A DNA stretch of 64,000 nucleotides from Verpa conica (lineage: Eukaryota > Ascomycota > Pezizomycetes > Pezizales > Morchellaceae). Positions 10,780 through 20,970 of the stretch are shown here, one piece after another. How positions within the stretch are numbered: the stretch's first letter is position 1; each line of letters begins with the position of its first letter. The DNA is taken from contig JAUFSD010000013.1 of the NCBI GenBank assembly GCA_033030425.1, positions 1,364,001 through 1,428,000 of the forward strand, read 5' to 3'. The notes below the pieces were generated by a model. That model did not search any database, was not told where the DNA came from, and saw nothing but the letters and a program-made list of their open reading frames with translations. Position numbers and translations under genes: made by a program.

Positions 10780-11392
10780 TACGGGGGCCTGTACCACCAA
10801 AACCGTCATAACAACGAAATTACAACAACAAAAATGGAAAATACAAGACCTGAAGAAAACAAAAGACCTAAATAAACTAATAAGGGGCTGGGAGCTAATA
10901 GGGTGAAAACCAAGTATAAAGTGATGTATAGGAGTAGGTTTGATACACAAAGTATGTAGATACTCCACTGGTAGGACTAAAAATATGGAGTTGTCTCTGT
11001 ATGTAGCAAATTCCCAATATGGCTATTTTAGGAAATAAAAAAAAGCGAAAATAAAAAATAAAGTGCAAAAGTAAAACTTCTTAAAAAGTAACTTGTACTT
11101 CAACTAAAGAGTCTAGAGTGATATACTATATATAATTTATAGGTTACATGTCTATCCTACCTATAGAAGTTTATATTAAATTCAGCCTTATAGAAAATTA
11201 GATTATCTCATTATCTGGCACTTAGTATAGTACTACTAGTAATACTACTCTTACTGTTTATATCTCCTTTTCTAATTAAACTTACATGCTCATGGCTCTT
11301 TTATAATTTGACTCTCTTAATTTATCTTTCATTTTCATTTTCATTTTCCCAATTTCGTTGTTATGACGGTTTTGGTGGTACAGGCCCCCGTA
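10780..11392. mobile_element. 613-bp inverted-repeat element (MITE), TA-flanked
   Basis: A perfect 42-bp terminal inverted repeat lies at 10780-10821 and 11351-11392 (it contains CGGGGGCCTGTACCACC). TA stands at both outer ends, consistent with the TA target duplication of Tc1/mariner-type elements. The AT-rich interior has no transposase frame, so it would be a non-autonomous derivative mobilised in trans. Perfect arms suggest fairly recent insertion. Confidence 0.82.
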
Positions 11393-12359
11393 CATGCCCA
11401 GTACAACTAGCTATATATATTGGTACCTATCTTTGTTTCGTGAAAATTAATGGCCTAAAATACCTATAATAAAATTCGGGTATTCTTTTAATCAGAATTA
11501 TATTAGTAGTATCTATGCATAAAGGTTATCTTTTGGTGTATTTTGGTGGGTGTATGATTATTTATAACGCCGACGTTACATTTTTGGTGGAACAGCCTTG
11601 GCGGCTAAGATGTTAAGATGTTTTTGACTCTATTTTATGACAGCTTATCTAGCCAAGTCTTAGGGTTAGGGATTTCACGGACAACATCATGCTAGTTACT
11701 AGGTAGATAGAACTCTACATAAAATCTAACCTTCATCTCTACGGTCTGTCTTACTGCTTCCTACATATATTGATGCCCACAAAGCAGCTGCTGAAAAGAT
11801 TTTCTATAACTTGACGCCATCTCACGAAACTGTTAGCAAGTATACCTCTCTATCCGCTCAGTATAATGATCTTACCTAACCCACTCTTCGTAGCTCGTTG
11901 AAACAGATATGAAGACATTTATTGAATCTCGGTGATGATATTAGAATAGACTAACATGAGTCTACTCTTGGCTACTGAAATCTTGTACTTTCTTTCTACG
12001 CTCCAGATCCACCCACGGCTAATTACTCCCCCCTACGGTATAGCAATTTGCTAGGGCTCAATAACCCAAGACTCTATTGTGGGGCTCTATGGTATCCATA
12101 AGATATAGGTCCTTATTGGAGGAGCAGAGGGTCCCTTGAGAGCAGTTTGGAACTACACCAGCAAAACAGCACTAAGTCCCATATCACCCGCCCGCGCTCC
12201 TCGATCTTTCCCAGACCTATAGGCGGTCCAGGGCTATTTGCATAGTTCACTAATTTTATAGACTCTATAGACCCTCTCAGAGATTCCGGTATTTCTTCTA
12301 GCCTCCATGGGCCTTTCTAGGGCCCTCAATGGACCTTGATTGGTCTCGTAGTTAGGCCT
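11393..12359. other. Intergenic region with a possible gag-like relic
   Basis: A short plus-strand reading at about 11776-11877 gives DAHKAAAEKIFYNLTPSHE and about 15 more residues before a stop, resembling the gag region of LTR retrotransposons. Frames around it are broken. The remainder has no recognisable feature. Confidence 0.25.
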
Positions 12360-13187
12360 TATCCCCTCGGTCGTAGCAACCAAAATTATGGTCCATATGG
12401 TCCATAATTTTAGGCTCGGTTTTTGAGAACTCAATAGTACCCCAACCATATGGCTTCACCCCCCCCTTGATAGAGAGAGAATTGTGTAGAATAACTGGAA
12501 AATTAATTCTATAATATATGTGGGATTTCCCCTGCTCTTATAAAGGGGCTATCAATAGTTGGATTAAATAGGTGTTTCCCACCAAAATACACCTGTTTTA
12601 TAAAAATTGATGAAATAGCCTGAGATAGTAATCTGGATATTTAAAAATCCTAGAGCGGAAATTTAAGTACCTACTCTATCTTGAAATAAGATGATCTTTT
12701 TTTTATAGTATCTCCTTGTTCACCTATGATTTTTTAAAGTGGTGGGTTTTGGAGGTATTTTCGGTATTTTTGCCAAGTTTTATATGGAACCAAATAAAAA
12801 TCTCACACAATTGAGCCCTAAATATACAAAATAAACTCTATTTTCATATAGCATATCAACCATTCATTATATAAACAAAATATTCTAGATGTTAGGACTT
12901 CAATATCTAAAATACATTTCCCACTAATAAAATGGAGTTACTATTATACTATTAATACTTTATGGGCTCCCTAGGGAGAGACTGCAAAATCATCAACTTT
13001 TGTACAATTATGTCTAAAGATAGTATTATAATGAGTTATAGATTACCTCTATAAACATAAATAGATGACTCTATGGCCCTATGTGAAAGAGAAAAGCCTA
13101 TGTGGTGTTATGTTGTCATACTCCTTAATAATGTAGGCGAAAATTATGGACCGTTCGGTCCATAATTGGTTACGACCCAGGGGATAG
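12360..13187. mobile_element. 828-bp inverted-repeat element, TA-flanked
   Basis: Imperfect terminal inverted repeats of about 45-50 bp, at 12362-12411 and 13141-13185, start TCCCCT, continue GGTCGTA and run into a near-palindrome around GGTCCATATGGTCC. TA lies at each outer end. The interior is AT-rich and non-coding. It ends 97 bp beyond the stop of the next F-box/ankyrin gene. Most likely another non-autonomous Tc1/mariner-type element, unrelated in terminal sequence to the 613-bp one. Confidence 0.7.
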
Positions 13188-13283
13188 ACCAAAAGAATTA
13201 ATGTAAGAAGCTATCTATCTGATAGAGACCCCTCATATACCTACTATATAAAAAATAAATCTACACGCCTCGAAACAACAAAG

Positions 13284-14753
13284 CTACTCCCGGTCAGACA
13301 CACCTACTTCCAGACTCCTCAAAAAATCAGCCAACTTCTGATTACCCTCCTTCATCGCGATTTCAAGCGGAGTCATGGTTGACGAACCCCCCGTTTGCCT
13401 CGCCGTCACATCAGCCCCATACTCCACCAAAACCCGAACCACCGCCTTCGAGTCCATCCACCACACGTCCCCATCTAGGGCACTACCCACCGCAATATGC
13501 AGCGCAGTACTCCCCTCTTTATTCCTCGCATGAACATCCGCCCCCTTCTCTAACAAATATCTAGGCAGATACGCCTCCCCAGCGTCCGCAGCGTTATGCA
13601 GCGGTGTAAGAGAATCAAACAGTTCTTTGCCTTCGATGTTAACACCGCGCTCAAGTAGTAGGTCGATCAGTGATATATGTAGCCCTTGCACCCTCGCCTT
13701 TTTTTCATCACTTATGGGAAAGGGTTCATCGGTATTCATGTTTGCTATAGTTGTACCTGCCATCCATGCTATATTTCTGGCCTTATACACCCCATCGGAG
13801 CACGCGATGTGTAGTGGAGACTCAGTCCAATCATTTGTCGCCGTAGCATCAGCGCCTTTTTCCAAAAGAAACTTAACGGTGTCGACCGGGTTTCTTTTAG
13901 TAAACAAAGCCATCTTGCACCCTTCCTCCACCGCCCAATGGAGCGGAGTGTACTCGTCTCGGGTGCGTATATCTACATCAGTACCGTTTTCCAACAGCAT
14001 CTTAACGATCTGCGTATACCCCCTTTTAGCAGCCCAGTGGAGCGCAGTTCCGTACTCGTGTCCCCTCCGCACAATAGTAGTATCAACGCCAAATTCCAAT
14101 AACGCCTTCACGGCCTTTCTATGCCCATTCATCACCGCCGAATGCAATGGTGTGCGATTAGAGTTATCGAACATTGTGTTTGCAATACGCACACAAGTCG
14201 CAGTATCAGCCTTCATCAACAACCTCACAACCCCAGCATGCCCCCTCTCAGCAGCCAAGTGAAGCGGTGTCTTCTTGCGCTTCGTCCTGAGTGTAAGATC
14301 CGCCCCGTTATCCAGTAGTATCCCAACAACCGTCTCATGGCCCCAGAACGCCGCCGAATGTAGTGGAGTCCTCCCAGCGCGGTCTTGGGAATTAATTGCT
14401 CCCGCGAGGCCGGAGTTTAGCAGTAGCTCTACGACTAGTTTTTTGCCGTGGCCGGCTGCAAAGTCGAGGGCTGTCTTGCCCTGGGATGAGGTTATGGAGA
14501 TGTCGGCTCCGCCTCGGAGGAGGTTTCTGGCGATGGTGGCGTTGCCGTATTTGGATGCCCAGTGGAGTGCGGTTTCGCACTTGGGGCGGGGGTATGAGAA
14601 TCTTTCGTGGCAGATGACCCGGTAGAAGCTGTGCGCGAGGAGGACGGAGAGGTGGTGGTTCACGAGGAGGAATGCTGTTAGGTTGCGTAGGTTGAAGTAC
14701 TCTGCGATGAGGAGTAGGATCTCGTTGGGGAGGGTGTCGAGTGTGAGGGCCAT
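13284..14753 (-). CDS. F-box/ankyrin-repeat protein (489 aa)
   Basis: F-box at about residues 5-46 (LPNEILLLIAEYF, then LVNHHLSVLLAHSFY), followed from about residue 60 by at least ten ankyrin repeats, for example TPLHSAAFWGHETVVGILL and TALHWAAKRGYTQIVKMLL. The repeats are diverged from each other, unlike the dyads of the kinase fusion. Single exon; the ATG at 14753 places the F-box right at the N-terminus. On the coding strand the 5' end is C-rich and the 3' end G-rich. The predicted job is client recruitment to an SCF ligase; the client is unknown. Confidence 0.88.
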   Translation of the reverse strand: MALTLDTLPNEILLLIAEYFNLRNLTAFLLVNHHLSVLLAHSFYRVICHERFSYPRPKCETALHWASKYGNATIARNLLRGGADISITSSQGKTALDFAAGHGKKLVVELLLNSGLAGAINSQDRAGRTPLHSAAFWGHETVVGILLDNGADLTLRTKRKKTPLHLAAERGHAGVVRLLMKADTATCVRIANTMFDNSNRTPLHSAVMNGHRKAVKALLEFGVDTTIVRRGHEYGTALHWAAKRGYTQIVKMLLENGTDVDIRTRDEYTPLHWAVEEGCKMALFTKRNPVDTVKFLLEKGADATATNDWTESPLHIACSDGVYKARNIAWMAGTTIANMNTDEPFPISDEKKARVQGLHISLIDLLLERGVNIEGKELFDSLTPLHNAADAGEAYLPRYLLEKGADVHARNKEGSTALHIAVGSALDGDVWWMDSKAVVRVLVEYGADVTARQTGGSSTMTPLEIAMKEGNQKLADFLRSLEVGVSDRE

Positions 14754-15564
14754 GCCTAAGAGTGCGCGGGGGTTCAGTATGGCTTATAATTGTAGGGTGT
14801 GGTTGGAGTTGATATCGGTGAGTGAGGCTCTATATGTGATGTTTGTGTATATAGTGAGGTCTAGGTCACGTGATTGTGGCCAATTGGCTGGTGAGACCTC
14901 ATGACGCAGCGTGGCGGGATAGCCATATGGTGTTCTAGCCGGGGCATCTAGCCATTGCTGAGGGTATTCCTCTGTAAAGATATAATGAATATATTCAAGT
15001 GAACATAGTATACTCCAGAAGGATCCCATAAACCGAATTATTAAAATAGCCAGAGAATTGATGCAGCTAGAGATGTTAAGTAATCAAGCCTACTAATAAT
15101 AGTCAATGATTGATCTTCTGAGACACTTTGCCAAGCCTTGACCTGGTTATGCGTACTACCGAGAATGTCTTTCAATCAGTAATCATGAGGAGAGTACATG
15201 GAGTTTGGATATCCCTCAAAGATTTAGGGACCATGAGCTCGAGTACGGTGGTTAATTCGCCTCAGTAGAACTTCTAGCCACCTACCATTCAAACGAACCG
15301 ACCAGGAGCTGGTGGAGCGATAACATGCCAGCGCACTTGGGTATACGACGCTGAAATGATTGGGGCCATGCATATATGGAGCACCATATATGCAAAGACC
15401 CACTTGTCTACCCGCCAGACCTAACCTATTGGCATCCCCGCCCCGGAACCCCCCCCTCATAAGTGGTAACTCTATAATTGATATTATTATTAGACAAGTG
15501 AGAAAAACACGCTAAAAGGAAAAAAGGATAGCTCTAAAACCAGTAATATGTGTTGTCCATCTCC
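14754..15564. other. Region between two minus-strand F-box/ankyrin genes
   Basis: Holds the upstream region of the 13284-14753 gene and the 3' flank of the next. CACGTG occurs at about 14866. No further gene supported. Confidence 0.45.
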
Positions 15565-16701
15565 TTAGCAGCGAAGAACCCATGAGAGATATCTCATAAA
15601 CCGATCCTTTAGTTTGCCACCAGCCGCCGCTTCAAGCACCTTGATAGTATTCTTCTTCCATCCCATTCGCCGCATGAACTTCCTGCTATTCCTATCCGCC
15701 CCGTAATAGCAACTGACAGCCACCTCCAACGCCGTATCGCCACCCCTCGTCAACAGCGTTGGATCCGCACCTAGTTCCAACAGCGTGCTAGCCAAACACA
15801 AATCAACCCCCATCACGCCGAGCTCCATAGCACAGTGAAGCGCCGACTTTCCCAGTTCGTTTCGAGAATTCACATCGGCTCCATAGGATATGAGTAGTTC
15901 CAACATAGCTCTCGGATGGTGCACCTTCCACCACACATTCCCACGAACATGCAAGCCAGAAACAACCCACAGAAGCGGGGTCTGTCCTAGATCATACATA
16001 GGTATATGCCAACAGTTGAGTAAAAACCTACTCGACGAAGTCCTCACATCCACCTGCGCACCACGCTCTATCAACAACTTGACAATACCACAATGGCCAT
16101 ACCTTGCCGCATAATGTAATGGCGTCGCACCAGGCTCGTCAGGACCCCACGCGGGCGAATCGACACCAGTTCCGGTATCGAGCATGATTCGTACCATCTC
16201 TTCGTGCCCGAGTTGGGCGGCGTAGTGTATGGGACACATCCCCGGTGAGTCGTGGAGTGTGGTTGCTAGCATTCCGAGAGGTTGCTTCGTTATTGATTTG
16301 ACTATCTCCGTGTGCCCGAGCTCGACGGCGAAGTGGAGTGGTGTTTTGGCGTGGGGGCGGACGCGGAAGGTTATGTCGGCGCCCTTTGAGAGCAGGAGGT
16401 CTACGGTTTGGGTGCGGCCGAGGCAGACGGCGTGAGTGAGGGCCGAGTGTCTTCGGCCGTGGTAAATGTCTGGATCATTGGTATTGTCTGCTTCGAGTTT
16501 GATTGCGAGGTCGAAAAGAGGGGTTTGTAGGAGGCTGCATAGACGGCGGTTAGAGAGTGAGAGGTGGTAAATATCTGTGGCGCCTAGGTCTGAGGCGATC
16601 AAGAGGATGAGTTCATTTGGGAGGTCGAGGAGTGAGAAGGCTGGGTTGTTTTCTAATAGATATGCCGAGTCAATTGAAATCCGGTTGCTTTGAAGTGACA
16701 T
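15565..16701 (-). CDS. F-box/ankyrin-repeat protein (378 aa)
   Basis: F-box at about residues 23-66 (LLDLPNELILLIASDL, then LSNRRLCSLLQTPLFDLAI). Ankyrin repeats follow from about residue 83 to 345, including TPLHFAVELGHTEIVKSI, TPLHYAARYGHCGIVKLLI and SALHCAMELGVMGVDLCL. One repeat region holds an insertion around HVRGNVWWKVHH, and the 13284-14753 gene has a similar insertion (DGDVWWMDSKAV), which suggests common descent. Single exon. Same C-to-G composition switch along the coding strand. It is divergent from the gene at 17426. Confidence 0.88.
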   Translation of the reverse strand: MSLQSNRISIDSAYLLENNPAFSLLDLPNELILLIASDLGATDIYHLSLSNRRLCSLLQTPLFDLAIKLEADNTNDPDIYHGRRHSALTHAVCLGRTQTVDLLLSKGADITFRVRPHAKTPLHFAVELGHTEIVKSITKQPLGMLATTLHDSPGMCPIHYAAQLGHEEMVRIMLDTGTGVDSPAWGPDEPGATPLHYAARYGHCGIVKLLIERGAQVDVRTSSSRFLLNCWHIPMYDLGQTPLLWVVSGLHVRGNVWWKVHHPRAMLELLISYGADVNSRNELGKSALHCAMELGVMGVDLCLASTLLELGADPTLLTRGGDTALEVAVSCYYGADRNSRKFMRRMGWKKNTIKVLEAAAGGKLKDRFMRYLSWVLRC

Positions 16702-17425
16702 GTTTGTCGGTGCGAGTCGAGTCGAGGACGGGGATCGGGTTTGCGCTTGAGTTAAAGTGAGGGCGGATTTGACGATGGGTTTTGGCTGAAGTAGCGGTTA
16801 TGGGTGGTAATCTACATGGGACAGGCGCTTGATACGAGGAGCCCTAACCCTGTCGGATATATGCGACAAGTCAAAGCGGGAGTAATATCATCACGAAACA
16901 GGCGGGTAGACGCCACGCTGGGGGAACTCTGCCCTATAGGTTGGGGGTTGACATTGAGTGGTGATCACTACAGTGGCTCTACTCCAGTGGCTCTACTCCA
17001 GTAGTTGTGTCTCTACTCGACTTGTCAAGGGTTATTACTAAACCAAGTAATTCCCGCACTAGTACTCGCTAGGTATATTAAGTGATTTCTCCACTTTCAC
17101 TTAATTTACAGTATATTACAATCTAGGCCCCTTCGCATAGCCGGCAGAGCCCCCACATGGACGTCGTACAAACAGTGAGAGTGCGCCTTACAAGGAACTC
17201 CGTACAACATGGCCCTACAACCCTGCGCCGCATCCTTTCTGCATTTTCAAAAGTCTAGTAACCAATACAGGGCTAGGGTTCTGTATTGTAGCACAGACAA
17301 CGGTTCTCTATTGTAGCACAAACAACCGGGGCTGTACAACAACTGGGCGTATATGATAACATATAACCTTGAAGTCTTCCCTACAGGCAACATCCACTCG
17401 AGACCATTCATTACACATTGCAATC
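16702..17425. promoter_or_regulatory. Divergent upstream region of two F-box/ankyrin genes
   Basis: A 724-bp region separates opposed start codons, so both promoters must lie here. It has two small tandem duplications: GTGGCTCTACTCCA at 16972-17000, and TATTGTAGCACA repeated at about 17282 and 17309. No specific factor site can be named. Confidence 0.4.
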
Positions 17426-19025
17426 ATGACCCGTAAAAGTCGCTGGTCAAGCGCTCTATTCTTACAAAAAAACACCACCACCCTCCCACCCGGCAAACCA
17501 CTTCTTCTCACACTCCCCAACGAGCTCCTCCTAATCATCGCACTACAACTCACCCCAAAAGACCTCAACAGCCTACTCCGCACCAACCGCAGGCTAGCCA
17601 ACCTACTAAAATCCACCCTCTACAACGTCGCATTCCGGAAGGAGCCCCGGGGCCCCCGAGCAGTAGTAGTACTGCGCTGGGCCGCAAAAACGGGCCACGA
17701 GGACGTGGTCAAGCTCCTACTAGACCTGGGCGCAAGCACCATAAACCCACCTTTATGGGTCGGCATAGAAAACCCACTCCACGTAGCCGCAGGGGAAGGC
17801 CACGCCGGGGTAGTGAGATTAATGATGAAGCACGAATCAGCCAATGAAGCCATCCGCCTACTAGACAACCGCGGAAACACACCATTCCACCTCGCAGCAC
17901 TCAAAGGGCAAGAATCAGTAGTCAAAGTCCTACTCGAGAGCGGAATCAACCCAAACCTCCCAAGCGATACCAGCGCGACACTGCACGGAGCTACTCCACT
18001 ACACTTTGCTGCAGCGTGGGGTCACGAGCCGGTAGTCCGGCTGCTACTCCAACACGGCGCAACCGCAGACCCGAAAACAATAGACCGAGCGCAAAACACA
18101 CCACTTCAGTGGGCGGTAGAGAACTTTTGCTCAATGCTTAGTTGGGAGCCTCTCTGCGCAGAGCAAATAATCACGCTCCTTCTCGAAAACGGCGCAGACG
18201 TAAACTACTCTGATGGACACGGCAGAACCGTGCTGCATTTTGCGGCCACGAGTCGTGAGTACTCAGGAACGTAGGTTTGGAGATGATTCGAAAATACGCT
18301 TCCTCCCTTCGGCCATCGTGAGGCCTAAAAAATTTCAACACAAAAGAGATGTTGATAAAATACGGCATAAAGATATCGTTGCGCTACTCCTCAAGAACGG
18401 GGCGGATATAAATGCCCGTGATCTTACTGGGAGGACGCCGTTGTATTGTGCGGCTGAGTACGGGGAGGAGTACTGTGTAAGGAACCTTGTAGAACTCGGT
18501 GCGGACGTCAATGTGCAGACTTTGGATGGGGATACGGCGCTGCAGATGGTGGTGAGAAAGTATTGGATGAGGAATTCGGTACTGATGGTTGAAGCGCTGT
18601 TGGAGGGTGGGGCTGCTTGGGGTATTAAGAATGGGCATGGGGTTTCGGCGTTTGATGTGGCGATGGGTAGGGAGATGGTTCCGTGGAAACGTAAGCAGTT
18701 GATGAGGCTTGTGCAGCAGGGTTTTGTCGGGGTGGATTCGAAGCAGGGTACGGGAGGATTTGTCTCTAGATTGCTTGCGAGAGTGTCTAGGGGTGGTTCA
18801 CAGGGTGTCACTCGGTATCAGACGCCATCACCACCGCCGGGCGTGAATAAGGCAGTTCCTGAAGCAGGCGGGGATAGTGGTGATAATCTTTCTAATAAAG
18901 GTACTGTGACTGCTGAGAGTAGTGTAGTCATTGAGAATTCTATCCCTATAAAGGGTCCAGCAGCGGTAGAGGCTGTGTCTACTGGAAATACTGTGACAGC
19001 TACGGCTACCCAGAGCATAGTCTAG
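17426..19025 (+). CDS. F-box/ankyrin-repeat protein with one intron or frame break
   Basis: The F-box is at about residues 25-68 (LTLPNELLLIIALQL, then RTNRRLANLLKSTLYN), then ankyrin repeats. The frame opening at 17426 runs to a stop at 18272-18274; a second frame continues with DIVALLLKNGADINARDL and ankyrin repeats to 19025. Two GT-AG introns would restore one frame: 18271-18322 (52 nt, GTAGGT..GTGAG) or 18255-18348 (94 nt, GTGAGT..AAGAG). If neither is used the gene is frameshifted. Other family members here are intronless, so a recent break is possible. An in-frame ATG at 17369 would add 19 residues. The last 90 residues are low-complexity (Thr/Val/Ala). A LINE fragment begins at the base after the stop codon. 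Confidence 0.75.
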
Positions 19026-19470
19026 AATGAATGAATGAATTTATCATAAGTACATGGAGCCCAAAGGCTAAGGTACTTGCACCACACATCATGGGCCAGG
19101 CCCCAAACTAAAGCAAACATAAAATAAAAGATAAAAATAAAGTAACACAAAAACTTTTCACACTTCGCTCTCCGCCTGTCCACTACTTGCTACATCCTCC
19201 CACATATCTCCTCATTCCTATTCTTCTCTCTCTTTTGTTTCTAAACATTCCTCTCCGACTCCCCTGCTTTTCCTTGCCTTGCTTCTTTTCCTTTTAAATT
19301 CTCTCCACACCAGGGCTCCCCAGGCCCAGTTCCTTGAGCCTACTGTGTACAAAATCTCGTCTAGGGTAATTGCCTGGTTTGTGTGCCCAGTTCTCGTTAT
19401 ATGATTCTTCTTCTGACTTCCGTGAAGGGGCACTCGATTAAGGCATGTTTGACTGTTTCATTGGGGTGTC
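19026..19470 (-). mobile_element. 5'-truncated LINE (Tad1-like) with 13-bp target duplication
   Basis: The minus-strand reading gives HPNETVKHALIECP, the kind of Cys/His motif found near the C-terminus of fungal non-LTR retrotransposon polyproteins, then LDEILYTVGSRNWAWGALVW in a shifted frame. The element's 3' end is a GAAT tandem at 19027-19038. The 13-mer GAGCATAGTCTAG flanks it exactly, at 19013-19025 and 19471-19483, as a target-site duplication. The coding part is decayed and cannot be active. It lies antisense to the F-box/ankyrin gene, whose stop codon is the last three bases of the left duplication. Confidence 0.85.
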
Positions 19471-19740
19471 GAGCATAGTCTAGTAGTGGAAAATAAAAGT
19501 TGGAGTATTTTAATTTATTTGTATAGGTTCTTGTATTTATTTTAGGCTTTTGAGCTATTCTAGTTGTAATTGCAGTTAAGCTAAATTTTTCATATGCGGG
19601 ACTTTTGGTTATCTATTCAAATTGACCATCCGTCTTTATTTCTTATTTAAAACATAAAATTAAGAGAAGCCAAAAGCAGAAATAAAAATATATAAAAATT
19701 ACACAAAAGAAGATATATCAAAATACATGGTAATAATCTC

Positions 19741-20970
19741 CTAAACATGAGGCCAAAAGTCCATCCATGCGACACTCTCGTAAGTACCCTCAGGGACCCT
19801 ACGCATACTAATAAATGATTCTACTCTTATAAAGATGATGCCAAGCCCGTATATGAGGAAAAGTAAGTAATTGGAAATGGAACTAATGCAATTATAAAGA
19901 TCGGATCTCCCGAAAATACAGTAACATATGTCAAGTAAAAAACCAAAAACAGCAACTGGAAGCGCAAGTATGAGTGGGCCGCCGAGAATTATACAAGATA
20001 TCCGCCAGAATAACCCTTCAATAGGTGTAGGGAAATGGTAGTTCCAAGCGGCTGCGTGGGCACCACTGGTGAGAAGAGCAAATATAACACCAATCAAGGG
20101 ATTTCCATTATTCCAGATGTGATTGATGAAACCATCAAGCCCTACCTCTAATGCCTCTTCAAATAACCCTGACTCCGCTGATGGCTGAAAATCATGTTTT
20201 TCAATAGCGACAATTGGTTCATTAACATCCAAAGGTTTGTACCACCAAAATCCATACATTGCTACTACAAAAACCACTTGTATAAGCACATGTAGTTCAA
20301 GCAGGGTGATCGGCAGGCCCTGGATCTTGCGTGCGGTACATTGAACGACCGTCCATAGTACCTGGAGGCACATTAGCAGCTTTGCAAGCGTATCGGCCTT
20401 CCCCTTATCCATGATGACTCTTCGGTTAACAGCATCCTTGGAGATCTTGCCCGATTTTGTGAAGTGTATGAAGCCTTCTCGTGTTAGGGTTGAAAGGGGG
20501 ACTAAAGAGTCTTCCTCCCCATTTTCCTCATCTTTCCCCCCAGAGCCAACCACAAATCCTCCCATTATGACAAAGAAGGCACCTTCAATCCCTAAATGAT
20601 CCCCTTTACTTCCAGCCTTAACTTTAAAGTGATCACACCACTCTCGGTGAAGTTTCCTGGCCCTCGACCACTGTTCTATAGCATATCCAAGGACGATTTC
20701 TGGTATTAAAAGAGCAAACAGCATCCACCATAACCTGTAGATCAGACGATCCCATCTCCCCCGACAGGGAACAATATCGACGTGGATTGCAGTCCAAACA
20801 CAAATACCGAGAGTAACCAGACAGCTCCAGAGAACACCAATCGTACCTCGGCCACTAGGTTCCGGAACGAATGAAGGCTCAAATCCAGTGCTATTGAAAG
20901 CTGCCGACGCAAAACACCCGAGAGTCGCGAAAGCAAGGAAGAGAGAACTCCGGAAGCCCCCCATTGGCAC
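19741..20970 (-). CDS. Fungal multipass membrane protein, signal peptide (409 aa)
   Basis: Residues 1-24 form a signal peptide (FRSSLFLAFATLGCFASAA). Hydrophobic segments follow at about 43-62, 79-100, 207-225, 232-255, 298-318, 332-365 and 375-395. The strings GTIGVLWSCLVTLGICVWT, IPEIVLGYAIEQW, KADTLAKLLMCLQVLW and GLPITLLELHVL match a large fungal-only family of uncharacterised membrane proteins that have a WTC-type first helix and an LPIT-LEL motif. The segment after the second helix is probably a large loop (residues 101-205). Single exon. Function and membrane location are unknown; it is abundant in expanded copies in other fungi. Confidence 0.75.
   Translation of the reverse strand: MPMGGFRSSLFLAFATLGCFASAAFNSTGFEPSFVPEPSGRGTIGVLWSCLVTLGICVWTAIHVDIVPCRGRWDRLIYRLWWMLFALLIPEIVLGYAIEQWSRARKLHREWCDHFKVKAGSKGDHLGIEGAFFVIMGGFVVGSGGKDEENGEEDSLVPLSTLTREGFIHFTKSGKISKDAVNRRVIMDKGKADTLAKLLMCLQVLWTVVQCTARKIQGLPITLLELHVLIQVVFVVAMYGFWWYKPLDVNEPIVAIEKHDFQPSAESGLFEEALEVGLDGFINHIWNNGNPLIGVIFALLTSGAHAAAWNYHFPTPIEGLFWRISCIILGGPLILALPVAVFGFLLDICYCIFGRSDLYNCISSISNYLLFLIYGLGIIFIRVESFISMRRVPEGTYESVAWMDFWPHV

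Noticed and set aside
13627..14262. 211-codon plus-strand frame
   Set aside because: Antisense shadow of the ankyrin repeats of the minus-strand gene 13284-14753.
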